Source: Karalla daura
Taxonomy: Eukaryota; Chordata; Actinopteri; Chaetodontiformes; Leiognathidae
NCBI GenBank assembly: GCA_029224185.1
Contig: CM055189.1
Location: forward strand, 25,975,957-26,039,956
Direction: 5' to 3'
Length of the DNA: 64,000 nucleotides
This document shows, one piece after another, positions 33,836 to 42,420 of this stretch. Numbering within the stretch: position 1 is the stretch's first letter; every line of letters starts with the position of its first letter. Below the pieces are notes generated by a model. The model saw only the letters and a list, made by a program, of their open reading frames with translations. It was not told the origin of the DNA and searched no databases. Position numbers and translations under genes: made by a program.

Positions 33836-34385
33836 TGACATACATATGGGGATTGGTCAAAATTTCTCGGGGGTGCTACCTTTGCTTTTGGGTCCCCCAT
33901 GGGCTGTGCCCCTCTCATGCGTCAGAGCTGTCTGTCCTCAATCAGTGTACCAATTTTCATGATGATAGGAGTTCCTTAAAGCGTCACAAAGCCACTCGTA
34001 ATACATGGCGAGGGATCACCATTCATTCCCGCCACACGGATTCCATTGGTGTTAGCCTCACTGCCTTTGAAATGGAGCTTCACCAAGTTATTCTGCATGT
34101 ATTCCAAGTGGAATGAAGTTGATGTGGTCAATTATGTAGATTTACTGCATGTAAGTGTAAAACCTGATTACTTCCTGTCACCACTGGGGAGTGGCATGAG
34201 TGAAGTAGGAAGTTAATATATCAGGCTTTTCAGGATGAAGCCCTCATCATGTCCAGCAAGTTTCAAGGTGCCGTGAACAAGTATGTGGGTGTGAGAGCCG
34301 TTCAAAGTGAAAGAGTGTGAAAAAAAATCACCAAATTTTGACACATCGTAGCAACCACGCCCCTTGACCTACAGAAATTGTTTTG
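33836..34385 (-). repeat. Middle-repetitive family, copy B (inverted)
   Basis: Reverse complement of 41420-41960 in copy C: for example CATGGGCTGTGCCCCTCTCA, CTGTCCTCAATCAGTGTACC and AATTTTGACACATCGTAGCA read inverted against copy C. It stops where the LINE begins. Confidence 0.85.
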
Positions 34386-34439
34386 ACAAGTCTTGGTCAC
34401 CATGGTTTCTGGTTTGCCGAGCTGCTGTCAGTTATCAGC

Positions 34440-35745
34440 ACTGACAACAACTTTTTTATCATAATAGGGGATTTTAACATCCACATAGACAATAATATGG
34501 ACACAAACGCCTCTCCTCTTGACACTTTTAGCCTCTCCCAACATGTGAAAGGGCCCACACACTCGAGGCCACACTCTGGATCTGGTTATCTCTAGAGGTG
34601 TTGACATTACTTCTGTTGATATCAAGGACTTGGCTCTTTCTGATCATTTCTGTGTGTTCTTTGACTTACAGATAACTCCAAACATTCAGTTACCCTCTGT
34701 GTCTGAAAGAAAAGGTACATAAATGAGAATACCAGTGTTAAGTTTATGGAGGTTATAGTCTTGTCACCAACTGTGAGTGCAGATAAGGTTGATGAACTCC
34801 TGGATAATTTCAACTGTAAAATCTCAAATATCATTGATACCACTACACCTATTTAAACTAAGATTACCTTGACCAGAGAACACCATGGAGGAACACTTTG
34901 ATGGTAAAGGCTCTGAAAGCAGAATGCATGAAAGCTGAACGTAAATGGAGAAAAACTGAACTTCAAATCCACCATGACCTCTACAAACAAAGTCTTTGTA
35001 ATTTTAACCATGGGTTATTCAAGGCTATACAGCAACACTTTACTGGAATAATTAATAAGAACATCAACAACACTCATGCTCTGGTTGCTATGGATGGTAA
35101 GCTTACAACCCCCCCAAAAGAGATAGCTTCAGAACTCTTTTCCACAGAAAACTTCAATGAATTTGCTTACTTTTTCAATGACAAAATGAAATCTATAAGG
35201 CTAAATATCAACACAAATCAGCAAAATAATGCAACAATGCAATCCCTAAAATCACCTAGAAATAAATCAGTTTGTTAGAGTTTAATACAATTTACCAAAA
35301 AACATAGAAGATACAGTTCAGCACCTTAAAACATCGACATGTTGTCTTGACACAATACCATCAGATTTTTTTTGCACTATTGTAAGCTCTGTCCAAACAG
35401 ATCTGCAGCAATAATAAATTACTCACTTCAATCAGGCATGTTTCCGAAACTCCTAAAAGTAGCTGCCATAAGGCTACTCTGAAAAAAGAGAATATTGGAT
35501 ACCACAATTTTAACCAAGTACTCTCAAATCTTCCCTTTATAGTCAAGATTGTTGAGAAAATGTTTTTTAATTAACTAGCAACTTCTTAAACTCCAGTGAA
35601 CTCTTTGACAAATTTCAATCAGGCTTCCAACCTCATCACAGTACAGAAACAGCTCCTATTAGAGTAATAAATGACATAAGGTTGAACACTGACTCAGGCA
35701 AGGTGTCTGTTCTGGTCCTGTTGGATCTCAGTGCTGCGTACACAC
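34440..35745 (+). pseudogene. L2-like LINE endonuclease and N-terminal RT
   Basis: FFIIIGDFNIHIDNN (34455-34500) is the apurinic-like endonuclease motif; HVKGPTHSR, LDLVISRGVD and a SDH triplet (34639-34647) follow, the SDH pair after a frame change. The linker reads MVKALKAECMKAERKWRKTE and SELFSTENFNEFAYFFNDKM (34898-35278). RT motifs start with SNLPFIVKIVEKMF (35525-35565) and end at VLVLLDLSAA (35710-35738), just before the usual FDTVDH Asp. Many stops. The catalytic YADD-type motif is not present anywhere. Confidence 0.75.
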
Positions 35746-35747
35746 AC

Positions 35748-36430
35748 ATACGTTATTGGCAGTTTTCCCCGCGATTTGCGGCGGCAGGTCTGCAGTTAGC
35801 TTCCCAGGTGCAGACCTTTGCATTCCAGGTGGGTGGTATTTAAAGGACCACCTTGACTGTAGGGAGGGGGGAGTGTGTGTGCCGTGGGTAGGTTTGGGTA
35901 CATATTTGGTTTTAGTAGATGTAACAGAGTGTTATATGTGTTAAATGTGTATGATCTTGTTATGTAGCGTAGTTGGGACCTGTGGAACATGTTGTGCTGT
36001 GTTGAATTATTGTTTTGTGTGTGTTAAATGGTGGGTTTGTATTACGAGTGATAAAATGGTACGATCCAATCATGGTTAGCCAATGGCAGAACAGGCCCCC
36101 CAAGAGGGGAGGAATATATAAGAATAGGATTCATTGTTGCCTGGGTGGAAGGTGAAGAAAGGTGCTGGGTACCAGAATAAGAGCCTGTGAGAGTACTAGC
36201 CTGTGGGAGATTTATTGCTAACAATTTGTTCGATTTTCTCAGAACTGTAAGTTATTGGTTTTTTTTCTTCTTCTTGCCTTCTCTGAGTATTTGGAGTACT
36301 TTGGAGTATTTTTGTTTTTGGTGGAAATTGTATATGTGAATAAATTGCACATTTTTCGTAAATATATTTTTTGGACTGCTGACATTTGTGTTAACCTCCA
36401 ACATCCAACCACTCAGTCTCTTGGCGAGTG
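35748..36430 (+). mobile_element. Solo-LTR-like block inside the LINE
   Basis: The LINE reading stops near 35745 and resumes near 36440 (VKNWMNQNF type motif). Between them lies foreign sequence with an ordered set of LTR-like signals: a GGTGG..CCACC pair around ATTTAAAGGA (35828-35850), a TATATAAG box at about 36115-36122, an AATAAA polyadenylation signal at about 36339-36344 and a T/G-rich stretch after it. No coding capacity. Clean TGT...ACA ends and a target duplication were not found, and about 0.8 kb of LINE is missing, so this may be an insertion plus deletion. LTR identity is inference. Confidence 0.4.
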
Positions 36431-36439
36431 AGATGGCCA

Positions 36440-36800
36440 TCTGTTCTCTCACAAAGTCAAAAATTGGATGAACCAAAATTTTGTTTAGTTAAATCAAGAA
36501 AAAAATGAGGTCATTGTTTTTGGCAATACACCTGACACTGGCTCCCAGTCAGCTATAGAATATGTTCTGCTACTCGTTTATAAATCACTGAATGGGTTAG
36601 GTCCAGAATACATGAATGACATGTTAGTCGAGTATAAACCCAGTAGAGCTCTGGAGCACAGAGTTCAAAACAGACATGGTGAAGCAGCATTTAGCTGCAC
36701 ACAATTGGAACAAAATACCAGCAGAACTGAGATCAGCTCCAACTGTGAGCACTTTTAAATCCAGGTTAAAAACATTTCTTTTTTCATGTGCTCATAGCTG
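36440..36800 (+). pseudogene. L2-like LINE RT C-terminal region
   Basis: Reads (with shifts) KNWMNQNF, NQEKNEVIVFGNT, then LLVYKSLNGLGPEYMNDMLV and EYKPSRAL, the thumb and C-terminal region of L2-type reverse transcriptases. It is followed by HGEAAFSCTQLE where the family has a conserved Trp-Asn region. Broken by stops. Confidence 0.7.
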
Positions 36801-37019
36801 AGCTCTTTTTAGTAACTTTAAACCTTATCCTTTTTCTTCTATTTTACTTTTATTTGCCCTTGCTTTTATCTCGTTTTTTATTTTATTTAATTTTTAAATG
36901 TTCTGTCTTTATGTAAAGCACATGATGTTGACTTGGTATGAAACGCACTATATAAATAAAGTTGCCTTTCCTTGCCTTCTTGCCCGCCTGTTGCTGTTTT
37001 GTCGCTGTTGCTGCCTGCC

Positions 37020-37165
37020 TTTTTGACCTGTTTCCAGACACCGTTTGCTCTCTTGTTGCCTGCCCTTCTGGATTAACCTGCCTTTGCCTTGGACTTCCCT
37101 TGATCTCACGCCCAGTAATCCGACTGGCATTTGTTCTCCGACACTCCTTGGTCTCTGGTTGACCT
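37020..37165 (+). repeat. LTR-like pyrimidine-rich fragment, copy 2
   Basis: CGTTTGCTCTCTTGTTGCCT and AACCTGCCTTTGCCTTGGAC match the order in 15765-15895. It leads directly into the 179-bp tandem repeat. Confidence 0.5.
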
Positions 37166-37169
37166 GAGT

Positions 37170-37550
37170 TTCTGTCGGTGAGGGTGGGCCACCTCTAGGG
37201 AGGGTTAGGATCTCGCCTCGGCGACCAAAGCCAGCATTGGGGTTGGTTATTCCAGTGAGGGTGGGCCACCCCGGTAGGGGCTCACAGCCCAAATCATGGG
37301 GACGGGCTCTCCCACTTGGGGTCGGGATCCCGGGCGAGGACGGCAGGTACGGGGTGGTCGTGCTTATACCTCTCCAGCGAGGGTTAGGATCTCGGCTTGG
37401 AAACCACACCCAGCATTGGGGTTGGTTATTCCAGTGAGGGTGGGCCACCGTGGTGGCGCCTCACACCCAAAATTGTGGAGATGGGCTCTCTTGCTTGGGG
37501 TCGGGATCCCGGGGAAGGAGGACAGGTACAGGGTTGTCGCGCACTGTCGG
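37170..37550. repeat. GC-rich tandem repeat, period about 179 bp, about two copies
   Basis: GGGTTAGGATCTCG recurs at 37202 and 37381, and GTGAGGGTGGGCCACC at 37256 and 37435, both 179 bp apart; CTTGGGGTCGGGATCCCGGG recurs likewise. A partial first copy begins near 37178. The tract is far richer in GC than its flanks and gives spurious Gly/Pro/Arg ORFs on both strands. Confidence 0.85.
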
Positions 37551-39064
37551 GCACTGCTGACTCACTGAGTGAGCACATCCCCAGTACCCATGCCACTGGG
37601 CTTCATTCATTTCTTCAGTTTTGAAGTTCGATCACTTATATGCCTCTATACTTATATGCTTGCTACAAGACTGAATAATTAACCGCAGTTTATGAAATTC
37701 ATGTTTCAGGCAAGTAACTGCTTAATGGTAATTTAGAATGTTATGCAGCAATTCAAACCATAGGTAGCTGAGCCATAAGGAAATCTCCAAATAAGCATTT
37801 CCAAATAAATTAACTGGTATGGCTGGGACCTATAAGTACACAGTGTTAGGAGCACTTGCTCCTCACCATGATGCCATCATGTGAGCAAGTGAGAGCTCCT
37901 GTAATTAGTCAGTTAATTGCATCTAGATCATGATCTGCTCAGGAGGATGGATGTTCAAGCAATGTGTATATGAGTGTGTACAATTATGTGTGTGTCTATA
38001 CTTGGTGGCTGTGGCCAGAAAGTGTATACTTGAAATGGGAGGTAATTCTCACTGTCTGAGGCCATTACAGTACTAATTTAATTTGGTTTAGCTGTCACTA
38101 GCTCATTAACACATCTAATTAATTCATTGACATCAGAATTAAGTTGTTTCACTGAAACTGACACATCTCTCTCTTATTAGAGAGAGTGGGAGGAGAGGTG
38201 ACAACAGATTGAATGAGAAACAGAGACAGAGGGTGAGAGAGATGATGGATTTAATCACAACTACTTGACAATTTACTATTTAATTAGTGTTAGAAAATGA
38301 GTAGAGTCAGAATCAGACATACAGGAAATAAGAATGGGAAATGAGGGGTAAGAGGTGCAGACATAACAATGGTTACAGACAAGAAGAAGGAAGTTGATTA
38401 TTTGCTGTTTTAACTCCAGTCATGTATAATGTGAGCTTTTCAAAATGTAAGCCTCGATAGGCGTTCCCCTCACTTAAGTCATTGTCTATAGACAAGACTG
38501 TCGATACACTGTGGATCTGTCTATCCAATCTACTCGTCCATTCAACAGTCTGTCATTCAAGTTTCCTCCCACAGACAAAAAACATGTATTTAGGCTGACT
38601 AGACATTCTAAAAATATCTGTTTCCCAGATTTGATTGTTTTTAAGAAGGGTTCGACCCGAGAGAGAGCAATAAGATAAGGGTGTTGACAAGACGCTTTCC
38701 TAACTGCCTTCTTAGGAGAGCCTTTAGATTCCACCAAAGAAGCTGCAGTACTTCTCTGCAGTAAGCAGAGAAACACATTTATATAAACCATATAAACCAT
38801 TTGGCTTTGAGCATGCCAACATATTTGATTTGTTGCAGGAATATATATTTAGTGCAGCTATGGTACCTCACACACTATATATATTGCCTTCATATATAGC
38901 GGCAGGGTTCATCTGTCATTCCCTGATATCTGTGAAATGCCAAAGGGTTGATGATGTTTTTCATGTGTAACTATTATAAACTCAAAAATGCATGCAGATG
39001 TAGAATGTATATTGAAAATGCCATGTAAAGATACCAATTATGTTTAATTTTTTGTATCTACAGG
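37551..39064. other. Intergenic stretch, no gene seen
   Basis: AT-rich unique-looking DNA. The segment at about 37890-37930 and 38080-38150 (TAATTAGTCAGTTAATTGCA; CATCTAATTAATTCATTGAC) is TAAT-rich and could be conserved non-coding sequence; untested. Confidence 0.4.
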
Positions 39065-39066
39065 TA

Positions 39067-39101
39067 CAGTTAGCCTCAGAAATATTTGGACAGACACACA
39101 A
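39067..39101. repeat. Left terminal inverted repeat of the Tc1-like element
   Basis: Identical for 35 bp to the reverse complement of 40683-40717. The inner motif at 39275-39290 is the second predicted transposase-binding site. Confidence 0.95.
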
Positions 39102-39415
39102 TTTTCATGAGTTGGGCTCTACATGCCACCACACTGGATTTGAAATGAAACATCTTGAACAGAATTGAAGGGCAGACTGTAATGTTTAATTCAAGGGGTT
39201 GAACAAAAGTATCTGATTGGAAATGTAGGAATTGCACACATTTTTCTACAAACACTCCACATTTTAGGGGCTCAAAAGTAATTGGACAAATAAGCATAAC
39301 CTAAACAAAAAAGTTTTTTTTAATATTTTGTTGCGTATCCTTTGGAAGCAATCACTGCCTGAAGTCTGGAACCCATGGACATGACCAAACGCTGGGTTTC
39401 CTCTGCCTTGATGCT

Positions 39416-40357
39416 TTACCAGGCCTTTACAGCAGCAGCCTTCAGTTCATGCTTGTTTTTGGGTCTTTCCGCCTTAAGTCTTGTCTTAAGCAATTGAAAT
39501 GCATGCTCAATTGGGTTGAGATCTGGAGACTGACTTGGCCATTGCAGAATATTCCACCTCTTTGCCTTCATGAACTCCTGGGTTGCTTTTGCTGTATGTT
39601 TTGGGTCATTGTCCATCTGCACTGTGAAGCGCCATCCAGTCAACTTTGCAGCATTTGGCTGAATCTGGGCAGAAAGTATAGCCCTGTACACTTCAGAATT
39701 CATCCGGCTACTTTTGTCTGTTGTTACATCATCAATAAACACAAGAGTCCCAGTGCCCTTAAAAGCCATGCATGCCCATGCCATCACACTGCCTCCACCA
39801 TGTTTTACAGACGATGTGGTGTGGTTTGGATCATGTGCTGTTCCCTTTCTTCTCCAAACTTTCTTCTTCCCATCATTCTGGTACAGGTTTATCTTCGTCT
39901 CATCAGTCCAAAGAATACTTTTCCAGAACTGGGCTGGCTTGTTGAGGTGTTTTTTGGCGAAGTCAAGTCTGGCCTGTCTATTTTTGGCAGTGATCAATGG
40001 CTTGCACCTTGTGGTGAACCCTTTGTATTTACTCTCATGGAGTCTTCTCCTAATTGTAGACTTTGAGACACATACACCTACTTCCTGGAGAGTATTTTTC
40101 ACTTCTGTAGATGTTGTGAATGGGTTTTTCTTCACCATGGACAGTATTTGGCGATCATCCACCACTGTTGTCTTCCGTGGACGTCCAGGCCTTTTTGAGT
40201 TTCCAAGCTCACCAGTGCACTCTTTCTTTCTTAGAATGTACCAAACTGTGGATTTGGCTATTCCAAGTATTTCTGCAATCTCTCTGATGGTTTTTTTCTT
40301 TTTTTTCTGCCTCAGGATGTTCTCCTTCACCTCCATTGAGAGCTCCTTTGACCGCAT
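39416..40357 (-). CDS. Tc1-like transposase with one late stop codon
   Basis: The 313-codon frame starts with ATG at 40357. Residues about 1-55 hold the first helix-turn-helix (TIREIAEILGIAKSTVWYIL), then a GRPRK AT-hook-like motif at 58-62, then a second helix-turn-helix to about 120. The DDE catalytic domain follows: Asp152 in WTDET, the glycine-rich KHGGGSVMAW, Asp249 in QMDNDPKHT and Glu284 in SPDLNPIE. Asp249 and Glu284 are 34 residues apart, so it is a DD34E enzyme. A TAA follows KAW. The same frame then continues with recognisable transposase (ETQRLVMSMGSRLQAVIASK, GYATKY) to a natural TAA at about 39332, so the stop removes some 28 residues. It would cut and paste the surrounding element; whether the shortened protein works is unknown. 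Confidence 0.92.
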   Translation of the reverse strand: MRSKELSMEVKENILRQKKKKKTIREIAEILGIAKSTVWYILRKKECTGELGNSKRPGRPRKTTVVDDRQILSMVKKNPFTTSTEVKNTLQEVGVCVSKSTIRRRLHESKYKGFTTRCKPLITAKNRQARLDFAKKHLNKPAQFWKSILWTDETKINLYQNDGKKKVWRRKGTAHDPNHTTSSVKHGGGSVMAWACMAFKGTGTLVFIDDVTTDKSSRMNSEVYRAILSAQIQPNAAKLTGWRFTVQMDNDPKHTAKATQEFMKAKRWNILQWPSQSPDLNPIEHAFQLLKTRLKAERPKNKHELKAAAVKAW

Positions 40358-40682
40358 GTTGTGTGGTCACAGCAAGAGCTTCCAAATGCAAAAACACACA
40401 CCTGGAATCAGCCCCAGCCCTTATCACTACTTAATTGATGACAGATTAACAAGACACACGCCTTCTGAGTCAATTTCAGCCTTCTGAGTCAGTTGTCCAA
40501 TTACTTTTGGTCCCTTGAAAAAGAGGTATAAAGAGTGTAAAGAGCTATAATTCCTAAACCCTTTCTCCAATTTGGATGTGGAAACCCTCAAATTGAAGCT
40601 GAGAGTATGCACTTTAAGCCCATATTAATTATATAATTGTATTTTTGGAGTATGTCTTTGTAAACAGTTAAAATGACAAAGC

Positions 40683-40717
40683 TTGTGTGTCTGTCCAAAT
40701 ATTTCTGAGGCTAACTG
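40683..40717. repeat. Right terminal inverted repeat of the Tc1-like element
   Basis: Partner of 39067-39101. It lies upstream of the transposase start, with the inner motif at 40493-40508. Confidence 0.95.
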
Positions 40718-40762
40718 TAGCTACAGGAAAACACATGTTCTCCCACACATTATTTAAAGTAA

Positions 40763-42420
40763 TTATTAGGGTCCAAGCAACAAAATTGCAAGTAACCCAC
40801 TGAAACTGAAGTGTTTCTTTTTAGGGTCTAAGCAATGAAGTTGCAAGAACCCTCTTAAATCCCTCATGTTTCTTTTTATTATTATTAGGGCCCGAGCAAG
40901 GAAGTTGCAAGAACCCTGTAAAAGCTCTCTTGTTTCTTTTTATTATTATTAGAGTCCCACAACTAAGTTGCAAGAACCCTATTAAAACTCACCTGTTTCT
41001 TTTTATTTTTAGGGTCCAGGCAACGAAGTTGCAATGAACCTATTGTATCTGCAATGTTTCTTTTTAGGGTCCGAGCAACAACGTTGCGAGAACCCTTTTA
41101 AAACTGCTGTGTCTCTTTTTATTATGGTCCGAGCAACGTTGTGTCAAAGTTGTGAGAGCCCTCTTAAGTCTGCCGTGCTTCTTTTTATTATTATTATTAT
41201 TCTTTGTAGCAAACGAAGAACGCATTTTTGGGGGCCTGGAGATTCTTGAAAATGCACTATTTTCGGCATGCACATTGGGATCGGCCAAAAATGTAATATT
41301 ATAAAGTTGTTCAAAATGTATGGGGCAAAATTGTGCAATAGCGCCACCCAGAAAACTTGAAACGGCAAGCCCCACTTCTGAGTTTCACCTATATGCATGA
41401 AACTTGGTGACCAACCCTCATCAAAAGAATTTCTGTAGGTCAAAGAGCGTGGTTGCAACAATGTGTCAAAATTTGGTGATTGTTTTTTTTCACACTTTCA
41501 CTTTGAACAACTCTCATGCCCACCTACTTGATCATGGCACCTTAAAACCTGCTGGACATGATCAGGGCTCCATCCAAAATAGCCTGATATACTACCTTCC
41601 TCATGGCGCTCCCGAGTGGTGACATGAAGTAATCAGGTTTTACGCTTACATGTAGTAATCATACATAATTGAACACATCAACTTCATTCCACTTGTAAAA
41701 CATATAGAACAAGTTGATGAAGTTACATTACAAATGCAGTGAGCCTACTACCAATAGTATCCATGTGGCAGGCACAAATAGTGATACCTCGCTATGTACT
41801 ACGAGTGGCTTTGTGACAGCGTTAAGGAACTCATATCATCATGGAAATTGGTACACTGATTGAGGACAGAGAGCTCTGACACTTGATAGGAGCATAGCCC
41901 ATGGGGAGCCCAAAAGCAAAAGTAGCGCCCCCTAGAAATGTTGACCAATCCCCATAAGGATTTTCTTTAAACGTTGTCATAGGCAACTAAAAATTGGTAT
42001 GCAGATACATCCTATAGAGATATGGAAAAAAGTCTCACATGTTGACCGTAACCCAACGGGAAGTCGGCCATTTTGATTTGAATTTTTGAATTTTAAATAC
42101 ATCTCCTCCAATGGGGTTAACCCAATTTGCTTCAAATTTGATACAAATCATCTCTGGACCAAGCTGAGAATTTTCTCAAAAGGGCGTGGCCACTACCGCA
42201 TGTCAGTGTTCTTCCGGGCAAGCACATCATAAAAATATCATAAAAGCTTCAATATTGCTGGACATGATTGCATTGTATGCCTGAACAGCCAGGTAATGGC
42301 CTCCTCAATGGCCGTGGCCAATTGTCTCTATAGCACCACCTTGAAATTTTCAAAATCCCCTCCCCATAAAGCTTTTAGTGGAGTAGAAAGATGAAAATTT
42401 GTAGGCTTATACAGAGAGAG
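40763..42420 (+). repeat. Middle-repetitive family, copy C (longest)
   Basis: Starts with the tandem head and continues through CATTTTTGGGGGCCTGGAGA, CAATAGCGCCACCC and AATTTGGTGATTGTTTTTTT to CATACATAATTGAACACATC and the part shared with copy A. It lies directly beside the intact Tc1-like element and is non-coding. Transposition mechanism unknown. Confidence 0.85.
40769..41215. repeat. Seven tandem GGGTCCGAGCAACGAAGTTGC units
   Basis: Units begin at about 40769, 40824, 40888, 40952, 41012, 41067 and 41126, so the spacing varies from 55 to 64 bp. Each has a GGGTCC-like head, GCAACGAAGTTGC (self-complementary over GCAAC/GTTGC in the better copies), AACCCT and a TTTCTTTTTATTATT tail. This head of copy C is a known type of teleost repeat from memory. 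Confidence 0.85.

Larger units (their letters stand above)
34383..36975 (+). mobile_element. L2-like LINE, 5' truncated and interrupted
   Basis: Contains endonuclease, reverse transcriptase N-terminal part and C-terminal part in order, and ends with CACTATATAAATAAAGTTGC at about 36944-36963, the type of 3' tail found in L2 elements of fish. An LTR-like block at 35748-36430 takes the place of the catalytic reverse transcriptase core. Confidence 0.75.
39067..40717 (-). mobile_element. Complete Tc1-like transposon
   Basis: The ends are perfect 35-bp inverted repeats (39067-39101 and 40683-40717) starting CAGTTAGCCTCAGAAATATT. TA dinucleotides flank them at 39065-39066 and 40718-40719, the target duplication of Tc1/mariner elements. 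A second, inner copy of a related motif, AAAAGTAATTGGACAA, lies about 210 bp inside each end (39275-39290; inverse at 40493-40508). This gives the IR/DR arrangement known from Sleeping Beauty-type elements. Length is 1651 bp, full size for the family. One transposase gene on the minus strand fills the middle. Confidence 0.95.

Noticed and set aside
39449..40487. 205- and 257-codon plus-strand ORFs
   Set aside because: They are antisense shadows of the Tc1-like transposase on the minus strand.
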